Of a stretch of 64,000 bases of DNA, positions 23,150-32,688 are shown piece by piece (the first letter of the stretch is position 1; every line of letters begins with the position of its first letter). Under the pieces are notes generated by a model. The model was not told the origin of the DNA. It saw nothing but the letters and a program-made list of their open reading frames with translations, and made no database searches. The position numbers were made by a program, and so were the translations under genes. The DNA comes from Apricaphanius iberus (lineage: Eukaryota; Chordata; Actinopteri; Cyprinodontiformes; Aphaniidae): positions 1,054,001 through 1,118,000 of the forward strand of contig JAPXFQ010002398.1 in the NCBI GenBank assembly GCA_028564705.1. The letters run 5' to 3'.

Positions 23150-24975
23150 TGAATGAAACTCAATTGAATGATTAACTGAAGGATTCCTGTTCTTTGACCA
23201 TTTTTCTTTGAAAAATCATTTCATATCAGTTGAGCCCAACATTAGTCCACAAAGGCCTGTATCTTGCGTGTTTTAGATGCTTTTCCAGTTCAACACACCT
23301 GGATCAAATGTTCATTAGTAAACACTTCAGAACTTGATGGCAATGTAGGAGCTAAATTCTGTCATTTTAGTCACCTGTGGAGCAGGAAACATCTAAAAGA
23401 GTTTATTGTTTCCCCTTAAAAGCTGACTTTGTGTCTAGTTAACTTTTCTGTGTAGATTTGTTCATATCTTTAGATAATTATCAGATTATCAAAATTATCA
23501 GATTATATAAAATTACCCGTTTTCTGGTAGAACTCACCAGATTGTTATTTGAAATGTTCTGGGATTTTAAAGAGTTAAAGATTTTGTGCACCCTAACAGG
23601 ATTTCCTTGGTTTTTGGAAGTGAAACAAGCCTGCAACATCAGAAATCTTCAACTACACGCAGAACCATACACAGGTGCTTTTCCATTTATTTTATCTTTA
23701 GTTCTGGCCGAAACTCATTTTGAGTGCGTGTTGAACCTTTGAAGTATACAACTTCACTGACAGTCAGAAGTTTAGCAAACTCTACACAACAAACATTTGG
23801 GAAACCTAAACTTAGAAAACTTTACATTTGTTATGGTATAATAATATATGATCTTAACACACGACAATCAACGGGTTGGCATTTAAGTAGGATCTTCATC
23901 TCACTTAATGAGGCCAACAGTCATCTGCCTTCCTAAATTACATTCTCTCTTTTTTTTTTCATGTCGAGATTATGGAACTTCAGCGATGGCACTTAATGTG
24001 GACAACTCTGTAAGTGGATGAATCTCAGGATCCATCCTTCTTGCTTAAATTTGTGATGCATACATAAAAATATTTTATTAAAGATGCTTCAGATGGGTTT
24101 TTTTCATATTGGATAAATGTTTTTGGGTGTTTACACATTGATTCCAGCACATGTGTCTGTTGTTCTTGCTGACAGCGCAACAGAAGGAAACTCAGAAACA
24201 AACTCAGGTGGTCCAACATTAATATTTATACCTCAAACAACTGAACGGGACTAAAGCCACAAAAAAAGTTAGGCAAATGGAGAATCCTAAATATTACACT
24301 ATTTAGTCTTTAAAATTGAAGTTTATACACAAATTCTACAGACATAACAGTTTTATTTCCTTTTAGATTTAGACTAAACCTTCTCTCGCTCACCATTGGG
24401 AACTTTTATTATAACCGGAAGGCTGCAGCAATGCTCCTTGGCGAGAACCGCCATTATTTTTTACATGACTGTTTTTTTGTTGTTTTTTTTAAATTCACAG
24501 ATCTAATTTAACATATATTTTCCATCCATTTAAGAAAACAAATTGCATGTCTTACCTGGGCTGTGTTTTACTAATACATCTGGACATATTGTAATTTAAT
24601 AACAATTTCAATAAAGTGTGAGATTCAGTTATAAAAAAAGTGATAACTGAAAAAAGCCCTCTAATATTTGATGTGGAAAATGATTTAAAAAAAAACATTC
24701 CTGGTGAGGAATAAATGATTTAAAACATCATCACTTTGAGAGGGTTTGTCCTGTTTAAACCTCAGATATTTAGTTGGGTGTGCTTTAACTGAACACCATG
24801 GTAAGATAGAAATAGCTGTCTGACGCCTTCAGAAAGGTGAATTTGGCAGCCTATGAATCTGGCTAAGGATTTAAAAAGATCTCAAAGCAATTTAAAATTA
24901 GTAATTGCACTGCAAACATGCCCATATCTGGCTATCTAAATTCACCCTGAGAAGAGACTGAAAAAGATGCAGAGG
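23150..24975. other. AT-rich intergenic stretch with no feature recognised
   Basis: Only small ORFs without domains, no transposon ends and no notable repeats. A T-rich run near 24470-24490 is the only low-complexity site. Confidence 0.5.
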
Positions 24976-24985
24976 GAAGTTTACA

Positions 24986-25110
24986 TCCATCCATCCATTT
25001 TCTGAACCGCTTAATCCTCAAGGGGTCGCGGGGGGGCTGGTGCCTATCTCTAGCTGTCAACGGGCGAGAGGCAGGGTACACCCTGGACAGGTCGCCAGTC
25101 TATCACAGTG
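24986..25110 (-). mobile_element. 5'-truncated SINE-like copy with perfect 9-bp target duplication
   Basis: Minus-strand 3' part of the SINE-like family, from CTGTGATAGACTGGCGACCT to a GGATGGATGG tail. AAGTTTACA occurs on both sides (24977-24985 and 25112-25120) as an exact duplication. This is the clearest insertion signature in the window and fixes both ends of the family's truncated copies. Confidence 0.85.
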
Positions 25111-25124
25111 TAAGTTTACAAAAA

Positions 25125-26845
25125 AAAACAAAATATTGTAAGATGAAACTCCTCAGAGTTAAGGGGGAGTTTTCATACCTCTTGTTTTGCACTTCAGTAG
25201 CTTTAATAGCACACACATGCACAATGCTGTCATAGTCAGATCAAAAAGACCAGACAGAAAATGGGTGAAAAACCAGCCAAAGCTCAAACCAATAGTCTGA
25301 TAAACTGAAAAAAAATTCTTAAGGCTACTTGAAAAGATTACAAAAAAATCTCACTTCTGATAATTTTGATTAATATTAAAAACAAAAAAAAATAAACAAA
25401 TAGAAACTGGTTGTGTAATGTAGTAAAGTGCTGGTTAACACCTCCTGCTGGTTTGATCTGAACTGAGTATTCCCATACCACAGTAATGATGCCACAGAGC
25501 ACACATCTCCAGATTTTCACTCCCAGCAGCAATAGATACAGAGAACGATCATATCAGTTTTCAACTTTAAAGATTTTGTTTGCTTCAATAAAAAGAGCTT
25601 ATTTAACTATCTTAATCCATGAAATACACATTTATGAAGACTAAATGCATGATAATGTGAAGTGATACAACAGTTTTCAGACTGTTTTGAAGTTTTTACT
25701 TTGGGAATTTTAATTGCATATTGTCTGAATTTTATGATGGTGCTTTTGTTAAAGCTGACAATGCCTAAATCATGGTGGTGACATGCATCACCTAACAACC
25801 TTGCGTTATAGGATGCTTTATTGCTGGTTTTTCTCCAGGAAGGACAACAATTCACCGATTTAACAATAAACAATGGAAAATGTATTAAAACCAACCTCGG
25901 AGGGCAAGGTATGAAGACAAACAGGTAATAAATCAAGTTATAATAAAAGAGGAAAGTTCCACTCAGGGTTCTTTTACAATGCTTTTGATTGGTCTCCCCC
26001 TAGTGGTCATATAACAGAGTGCAAGTATGAAAGCGGTTTCTTAAGAAGTTCATATTTCAAAATTAACAAATCCGATATCTTCTTTAGATTTTTCATACAC
26101 ATTTTATTTAACACAAATAATTATTATGCTGTTGTTATAAGCCCTTAATCCACTTTCACAAATACAATTCAAAACTACTAAAACCATTGTCATTTTCCAT
26201 TTCAACAGTGCGTTGAAATAGTATTTACCTTTAACAGAATTCTGTTTGTTTGCTTTTATTAAATCAGACTTTAATGTTTTGACCACCAAAAAATTATATT
26301 AGAAAAGACAATCTGAGTAATTACAAAAAGCAGTTTTTGTAGTGACGAAAAAAACTGGCCCTGTGTCACTGCTTTGATGCCATTCCTGATGCCATTTGCT
26401 TGAGAATGATCACTCAGAATCGTTTTATCTCTAATAAGATTACATTACACACAATTGGACAACATTTGCAAAATAAGTGATGTCTGGTGGGAATTTATTT
26501 ACCCTGGATTTTATATTGGAATATCGAATTGAAGGGAGATGGATACATATTCATAGAAGCCTTTTAGGTATCAATTATTAAATATTTTGAAAGCCAGGCA
26601 TATTTTCCCTACCACCGCCCAGTTTTTTCCACTTTGTGTTGATCTGGCAAATTAAATCACATCAGAAATTGTTAAAGTTTGTGACTGTAACGTAATGAGG
26701 TGTGGAAGTGTTCAGTGTACATGTATATATTTGTCAGGTATTGTGTGGTATTGTGTAAACTTTTGGCAGTAGGTTTAGACAAAAAGTCACAGCTGTTGTG
26801 TTTAGAAAAAAAAGAAGTGACTAAAACCCAGCGGGAGTTTAGTTT
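25125..26845. other. AT-rich intergenic stretch with no feature recognised
   Basis: Downstream of the crystallin gene, AT-rich with scattered small ORFs. I see no exon with splice sites, no transposon ends and no long tandem repeat. Confidence 0.5.
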
Positions 26846-26853
26846 ATGACAGC

Positions 26854-26859
26854 TTTATT
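26854..26859 (-). terminator. Poly(A) signal of the gamma-M crystallin gene
   Basis: AATAAA on the minus strand begins 16 bases past the stop codon, giving a very short 3' UTR as is usual for crystallin genes. Confidence 0.8.
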
Positions 26860-26874
26860 CAGTGCAAAGAGAGT

Positions 26875-27668
26875 TTAGTAGTAGGAGTCGGTGATTCGCC
26901 TCATGCTCATGAACCTCATGCCACTATAGCCCATGTTTGAGAAGTTCCTATACTCGCCGGGCCTCATGTACATCATCCTGCCTCTGTAATGGGGCTGCTC
27001 GTACATCAGCCAGTGGCCGTCCATCACGTTGCAGGACATGCAGTTGGACATGCGGTAACGGTCCATGATGTTGTCACAGTCGTCCATCATCTCGTACATC
27101 TGGCCCCCGAAGTTCTCCCTCTCATAGATCCTCATCCTGTAGGATCCTCTGTACTGTTGTGCAAGCATAAAGAGCGGGTTAAGCTCTGAGGGCATTGGCC
27201 GTAACGGTAACGCGAGTGTGTGATTACTCACCATGGGGATCATGCGGCAAGACCTGATGCCGTCGCTCATGCCCATCATGCTCATGTAGTCGGCGTACTC
27301 GCCCCTTCTCATGAAGTACTGGTTGCCCATGTAGTTGGTGCGGTCGTACACCATAAAGCAGCCTCTCTCCACCCTGCAGGAGTGACACCTGCTCAGGTAG
27401 GAAGACATGTCAGGACAGTCGCTCATGCACTCATAGGAGCGACCCTGGAAGTTCCTGTCCTCGTAGAAGACAATCTGTGACAGAAAGACTTTGGTTAGCT
27501 CAAGTTGAGTTTTTTTCTTTAACCAGAGATCAGGATTTGTTCGAGCTGTTTTTGGGCATATTTCTGTTGAACTTTATATTTTATTTTATGAGAACGTAAT
27601 CCTTAAAAAATAGCATTAAAGAATTCCAGACTTACCCTGCTCATCATGTTCATTCCAGTAGAGGTCAT
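26875..27668 (-). CDS. crygm: Gamma-M crystallin, three coding exons
   Basis: Exons 27668-27636, 27474-27232 and 27153-26875 join in phase 0 with GT/AG introns of 161 and 78 bp into a 184-residue protein. Exon 1 encodes [11 protein letters not shown]; exon 2 holds the first two Greek-key motifs ([16 protein letters not shown] start); exon 3 holds the other two ([17 protein letters not shown], then [20 protein letters not shown]), ending TDSYY. This 3-exon layout is that of the vertebrate gamma-crystallins. About 17% of residues are methionine (31 of 184), the mark of the fish lens gamma-M group, which packs the hard, high-index fish lens. The protein is cytosolic and structural. A TATA box and Maf/Sox-like sites lie upstream and a poly(A) signal just downstream. 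Plus-strand ORFs here are shadows. No second crystallin copy occurs in the window. The exact paralogue number is not resolved. Confidence 0.95.
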
Positions 27669-27754
27669 TTTGGCTGTCGGTTGGCCTTTGCCGCTGTGGG
27701 AGTTGTTGCTCTTGCTCTTGCACCAAACTGTGCCTTACCTGGCTTAACCCTTTC

Positions 27755-27762
27755 CTTTTATA
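27755..27762 (-). promoter_or_regulatory. TATA box of the crystallin gene
   Basis: TATAAAAG on the minus strand, 87 bases upstream of the start codon, as in the TATA-driven gamma-crystallin promoters of vertebrates. Confidence 0.75.
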
Positions 27763-27796
27763 CTTGACCCAAAGACTGCCCCTTTTTGTCCAAACT

Positions 27797-27815
27797 CCCT
27801 GAGCCAGCAACAATG
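27797..27815 (-). promoter_or_regulatory. Overlapping Sox-like and Maf-response-like sites
   Basis: On the minus strand CATTGTT (Sox core) runs directly into TGCTGGCTCAGGG, which matches 9 of the first 11 positions of the TGCTGACTCAGCA-type Maf element. The pair lies about 35 bases upstream of the TATA box. Maf and Sox factors are known activators of gamma-crystallin genes; function here is inferred. Confidence 0.5.
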
Positions 27816-28344
27816 CCATAGAAAAACACAGAATATGAAAGAGTTGTCAACATTCCCGGGGGGCCAACGGGCTCAGAAATCCTTTCAGCGGCTGTTTCTC
27901 GTAAAATGTGATGGGGGTCACAAAAAGGATGACGGGGTTAACGATCAGTGGTCACACCTTACTGTTGTCAATTCGCCGTAATCTACCTAGTTTTGTCAGC
28001 AACAACAATTTTCTCTGTTTTTTGTTTTGTTTGTTTTTTCAGGCATAATGTGCTTTGAACAGAAAATCCCTTTGTTATGTTGTTAAGCATGGGGAAAGTT
28101 CCACCATAGGGTTATATATATTTTTTCAAAAGTAAGAAAACAACTACCATGATACTAAAAGAATTAAAGCTAAAATAAAAAAAAGCTTAGAATGAAAACT
28201 AAAAATATTATTTGTAGCAATTATATTTGTCTTTTACAGATGACATTGTATTACAAATAAAAAAAAATCCTAATTTAATTTTTGACGGACTCTGGGAAAT
28301 ATTTTCAAAATTGTAAATTACAAAAAAACAAGAGAATATATTTA

Positions 28345-29714
28345 GAGTTTTTCTCAATTGCTAAAGCACAATTCCTAAAACCGTGCTCCATTTTTAAAAA
28401 AACATTAAGCACAAAACCTCAGCTTCAAGCACGATTTGCAAAACATCTTGCAACTTTCGCCTCAAAAAAGTTTTACCTGTGCTCAAAATCAAACACTATT
28501 GCAACTAATTGCTCAAAATTACATACACTATCAATCAGTAAGTAAAAAATACACAAAAAAATAGAAAACACATTGTTCAAAACATATAGTTCTCAGGGAG
28601 AAGTACATTTTTAATCTAAATTTTTTCCCCATATATTTATGTCATACAAAAAGCTCAAAATGGATCAGAAATCACAGTTTTGCTCTTGGCATTTTCTTTT
28701 GTTCTTCCTCCTTGTACCGATATTTTTCAGCGCTGTATCCTCCATCTCAAAAATGTTATCTCTGTGATACTGTAATGCTTGTTCTTTGATATGAACCTGT
28801 AACCAGTCGAAATCTATTCAGCAGTCAGTACTGAAAACAAATGGAAAATCACAATGTTCAGGGCCATACAATTTATTTACTGCACCATATACAGCCTACA
28901 ATGCACTGTGCTACAGTACACAATGAAAAAAATCAAAGGATGAAACATATAATCGATGGGCTTCTTCTTGTTTTGGGCTGCCCTCCTCATCTTTCTCCTC
29001 ATCCCCCACATACACATTCGTCCTCGTCCTCTCACATAAATTCTTCTATCAATTCTCACACCTTCTCATTCCCACCTTAAGCAACCTGTTTGCTCTCTGA
29101 ACTGGCTTATATTGGTTATCACATCATTTGAAACAAGTGAAATCGGTTTTGACCAATTTTTGATCGATTGTGTTCAATCAATGACATTTGTGTAATGCGT
29201 AAAGTGTAGTTGTTGTCACTTGTGTTTACCAGTGTGGCTGACGTGTATTAGAGTGCGTTTTGAGAATGAGAATGTGTTTAGAGTTTTGCTAAAATATGTG
29301 AAATGGTTTAAGGTATTGACAGCAGACTGAACAGTTCGCTTAATGACTTCAAGCAACTGAGAACTTTCTTCAGCCGGTGTATTTTAAAGTTTTAGCAGCT
29401 GAGAAAAACTGTGAAAATTATAATAATAATAAAAATAATAATAACTATATGTTTTGAACAATGTGTTTTCTATTTTTTGGTGTATTGTTTACTGACTGCT
29501 TGATAGTCTATGTAATTTTGAGCTATTTGTTTAATATTTGAGAGCAGTGTTTGATTTTGAGCACAGGTCAAACTGTTTTGAGGCGAAAGTTTGATTTTGC
29601 AAGAGTTGTCAGAGGTTTTGCAAATTGTGCTTGAAGCTGAGGTTTAGTGTTTAATGTTTTGAGAAAATGGAGTAAGGTTTCAGGAATTTGGCTTTAGCAA
29701 CTGAGAAAAACTAC
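28345..29714. mobile_element. Non-autonomous DNA transposon with long inverted repeats
   Basis: Left and right arms of about 250 bp are imperfect inverses of each other: GAGTTTTTCTCAATTGCTAA on the left against TTAGCAACTGAGAAAAACTA on the right, and further in AATAGAAAACACATTGTTCA against TGAACAATGTGTTTTCTATT. The right side has a second inner copy of the end motif (TTTTAGCAGCTGAGAAAAAC, about 29390-29412), which suggests a nested or rearranged element. No intact transposase is left. A minus-strand segment near 28880-29060 with decayed arginine/glycine-rich coding look may be a relic of one. These ends resemble a Tc1/mariner-related fish family; that assignment is from memory. Confidence 0.65.
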
Positions 29715-29867
29715 AAGTAACTTGAGATCTGTTGAAAGATGCCCAATTGCGATGGCTATTGCTCATTGGATCCTCTACTATTGTCTGTATGTTGGTGGTG
29801 AAACACAGTGACTGTGATATTTTTGCATAATGTTTTTCTAAAGTCTGCTGCATATTAATTGTCATTT

Positions 29868-29899
29868 GGGACCAATAAAGTTTTCTGAATCTGAATCTG
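29868..29899 (+). mobile_element. LINE 3'-tail relic
   Basis: GGGACCAATAAAGTTTTCTG followed by AATCTGAATCTG is the terminal repeat form of fish CR1/Rex-type LINEs. A similar tail is at 57095-57150. Confidence 0.5.
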
Positions 29900-29913
29900 T
29901 ACCTTCTTCTCCT

Positions 29914-29943
29914 TGTTGTACTCCAAGGAGTTTGGAGTACAAC
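29914..29943. repeat. Perfect short hairpin
   Basis: TTGTACTCCAA and its inverse TTGGAGTACAA are separated by about 4 bases. It lies directly after the LINE tail relic. Function unknown. Confidence 0.7.
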
Positions 29944-30016
29944 ATAATTTACTCAACATGCATTTTTTTTTGCTCTACAAACTCCCTCATCTCTATAGAA
30001 GTACATTACAGAATTA

Positions 30017-30018
<2 letters not shown>

Positions 30019-30064
<46 letters not shown>
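30019..30064. repeat. TA microsatellite, left of the solo LTR
   Basis: About 23 TA units. A second tract (30260-30300) follows the inserted 195-bp unit; the two were probably one tract before insertion. Confidence 0.9.
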
Positions 30065-30067
<3 letters not shown>

Positions 30068-30256
30068 GGAAGGCAAGACAGAGGCGCGAAGAGAACGGAG
30101 TAGATGCCAGCAGTTTATTGTTAGACTTCACAACCAGAATCCTAACAAGGTAAGTATAAACACCACCATATATACAAGACTTCCTGATTGTGCCACCAAT
30201 CCCACCGTGACACATACCCTGGCCAATCTGGCGATGAGTGCCCCTAGTGGACCGCC

Positions 30257-30259
<3 letters not shown>
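30065..30259 (-). mobile_element. Probable solo LTR of an LTR retrotransposon inserted in a TA tract
   Basis: On the minus strand the 195-bp unit starts TGTGGCGGTCC and ends CCTTCCACA, i.e. the TG...CA ends of LTRs with a short inverted TGTGG/CCACA. Inside, in order, are a TATATA box, then AATAAA (in CTAACAATAAACTGC), and a pyrimidine-rich end: the promoter and poly(A) signals expected of an LTR. TA repeats flank it on both sides, so a 4-6 bp target duplication cannot be told from the tract. No internal retroelement sequence is present, so it would be a recombination remnant. Confidence 0.6.

Positions 30260-30300
<41 letters not shown>
30260..30300. repeat. TA microsatellite, right of the solo LTR
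   Basis: About 20 TA units directly abutting the CCACA end of the 195-bp unit. Confidence 0.9.
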
Positions 30301-30303
<3 letters not shown>

Positions 30304-30559
30304 CCTACTTAATTTTTGATTTGTCATGTATCCATTTTTCCCATTTTTCCATAGTTTCTGTGTATTCCTGGGTTGGATTTTGGGGGCTCCAGCCCAAGCA
30401 GCGAGGTCCAGGAACTGCTTTTAATTGGTTATTTTGTAATTGTGTTATTTATCTGTATGGTTTTTCATTTTGCAGTTGTTTTTTTTTTTAGGCTTTAAAA
30501 TATCCGGATTTGCAACAAAAAATGTTTTACTGTCTGACTACATATTTTTTTTAATACAT

Positions 30560-31255
30560 CATGGCCAGTTACTCACTACTTAAGTAAGCTGTATACCAAA
30601 TATTTATTCACTCTTACTTCAGTAAAAGTAAGTTGCAAAAAAACCCAAAATTTTTTTGGTACTCTACCCATCTCTTGCTGTGGGTGGAGTAGCCAAAAGA
30701 TGTGCTCAAGAACGATTTTTGTTAATCAAGTAAAAGTCAAAAATAGCTGTAAAAACATAACTCAAGTAACAGAAAAAACTAAAAAGGCATCTTGTGTTCT
30801 GAGTGACTGCTCAAAACATGTGATTTATTTTCTAAAAATTGTGAAGTTAGACCGACTAAAAATATAAGTTTTGGGCCACATCCCTGTGCTTTAAAGACTT
30901 ACAAGCAAATACATAGATAGCGTCAATATGGTGTTTAATGAAAATTGACTTGGTCTTCAACAGGCTCAGCAAATAGAATGACAGAGTGACATTGCAAAAA
31001 CGATGTCTCCCTTGGACATAAACTGTTTTTGGTTGAAACATTTTTTCTTCATTCAGTTACTCACAGTGAGTAGAAGATCCCGGGATTTTACATAAGTAAG
31101 AGTAGCAATACTTTGTAGTAATTTTACTCAAGTAAAAGTAAAAAGTACAGTCCAGTAAAGCTACTCCCAAAAGTATCCCCCCCCCCCCCCAAAGTTACTT
31201 GAGTAAATGTAGCTGAGTAAATATAACTACTTACTAGCCAGCACTGCCAATCTCT
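30560..31255. mobile_element. Dispersed repeat rich in AAGTAAAAGTA / TTACTCAAGTA motifs
   Basis: Repeated short motifs such as CAGTAAAAGTAAGT, AATCAAGTAAAAGTC, ACTCAAGTAACAG and TACTCAAGTAAAAGTAAAAA spread over about 700 bp, with a C run (31176-31190). Similar motif clusters mark a common hAT-type non-autonomous repeat of fish. The middle (30780-31060) is less clear and holds no gene. Confidence 0.4.
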
Positions 31256-31364
31256 GAAATAACGGTACTTCATCAGGAAAATCAGTGATGGATCAGATGT
31301 AATCGAACTTTCTGACTGAGGGGGCGCTGCTGTGCGTATCAAATCTGTTCTCCTCTTTCTTCTT

Positions 31365-31567
31365 GGCAACAGAATCAGTGTTTTCAAACGTTGCTAGGGA
31401 AGTCGCGGAGCTAACTTTAAAACTGCTACTCTGATGTTGACATTTCACTGAAGGTAAAAATACATTAGCAGGGTTTCAATTTGGTTGAGCAAACATACAC
31501 AACCAAACGGTCCTTATGTGTTAATGCGGCTGAAACGAACATTGGATTGGGACGTTTGGTTGCTATG
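31365..31567. promoter_or_regulatory. Probable inpp5e promoter with RFX/X-box-like half sites
   Basis: A CG-containing segment upstream of the inpp5e leader holds GGCAAC (31365-31370), GTTGCTAGGGAAG (31390-31402, about 10 of 14 matches to the palindromic X-box GTTGCCATGGCAAC) and GTTGCTATG (31559-31567). X-boxes bind RFX factors that switch on cilium genes, which would suit inpp5e. The matches are imperfect, and no TATA box is seen. Confidence 0.35.
31403..31453 (+). other. inpp5e: Possible non-coding first exon of inpp5e
   Basis: The first coding exon is preceded by a clean acceptor (TTTATTTGCAG, ending at 32618-32619), so a 5' exon must lie upstream. CACTGAAG followed by GTAAAAAT at 31453-31454 is a plausible donor just after the X-box-like motif. 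The start is arbitrary; other donors in 31.4-32.0 kb are possible. Confidence 0.3.
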
Positions 31568-32632
31568 CAGTTAGCATTTAGCATTGATAAACATAGCAGA
31601 ATTGCTACCCAGTGGCCCTAAAGCAGTGAAAACGAACCAGTCGTTTGATTGTGAGACTTTCTGGTTAGAAAGTAAGAGCGTAAGAATGGTTTAATATGTC
31701 AATGATTAAAATTAGCTATTTTTCGTAAAGTAAAATATGGCTAACACTGTTGGCTAGCAGCAGTGCTTTAACTGCTTGAGTGAAACATGTGATTTTTCAT
31801 CCGCTAAATGTGGCGTTTGTAGCGATGCCAGCTATGATAACACCACCGGAAAGGTGATCTCTGCGAAGGGAAGGGAAACAAAAGCGAAACTAAACGCCTG
31901 TGTGGACAGTATCTGCTTCATGTCCAGCTTCAGATCAGATTGTGTGCAATATGTGCAGGCCCGTTCACTTATTATTTCCCTAATGGAACCATAAAGAGGA
32001 AAATCAGACCAGGGTAACATTTTTATGTTCGTACAGATTAAATTAAAAGGCAGCCAGTGCACCGAATTTAGATGCTGACATTTTAATGATTGTGTGTTGA
32101 ATACAGTACAAGTAGGTACGATAAGGAGGTCATTAGGAGGAGGTTAAAGTTGCAGGACAGTAGATGTCGAGTTGCAAACCCCTTTTTTGCCCCTTTCTGA
32201 TCATCACCTGCCCTCATTCATATATCAATCTGGTTATCCCATTTTATTTTTATTTGTTGCATGCTTAGAAGTTTTTGTCTTTTCGCATGGTTGCACAAGG
32301 TACTGCAGCAACTTTCCTAATTTTATGAATCTGTCCTCAAATTAGACCATAAACCTTTCTGATTCTGATCTAAACCAACAAAACTGGATGTATGTTCAAG
32401 GTCACTATTCTGCTGGAAGGTGAATTCTTTGCCCCACTCTCAACTCAAGAAAGTTACTCTGCTGCAAAGCGTAGCATTTTGGATCAAACAGTTAATTTTG
32501 ATTTGCATGTATATATAATAGCTTTTCTGTTTATAGATTCTCCCACCTGAGTTGTGAATCTGTAGATGGACCATTAGCCAATCCTTTTACTGAAACGCTT
32601 TCTGTTGTTTATTTGCAGGTATTTTGACTGCA

Positions 32633-32688
32633 ATGAAAAAGCTTGATCCAGCTCACTGCAGCTTGTTTCAGACATGAACAGAGGATGA
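32633..32688 (+). promoter_or_regulatory. Two chained upstream ORFs in the inpp5e leader
   Basis: An ATG at 32633 opens a 14-codon ORF ending in TGA at 32675-32677. That stop overlaps a second ATG at 32674 (as ATGA), whose 4-codon ORF ends in TGA at 32686-32688, overlapping the main start at 32685 (again ATGA). Ribosomes would meet stop/start overlaps in three successive frames. Such uORFs usually lower translation of the main frame; this is inferred. Confidence 0.6.

Noticed and set aside
26989..27480. Two His/Val-rich plus-strand ORFs
   Set aside because: Antisense shadows of the methionine-rich crystallin exons (ATG read backwards gives CAT, histidine).
31776..31994. 72-codon cysteine-containing ORF upstream of inpp5e
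   Set aside because: No known domain; it lies in the presumed first intron or leader and lacks a clear link by splicing to the conserved frame.
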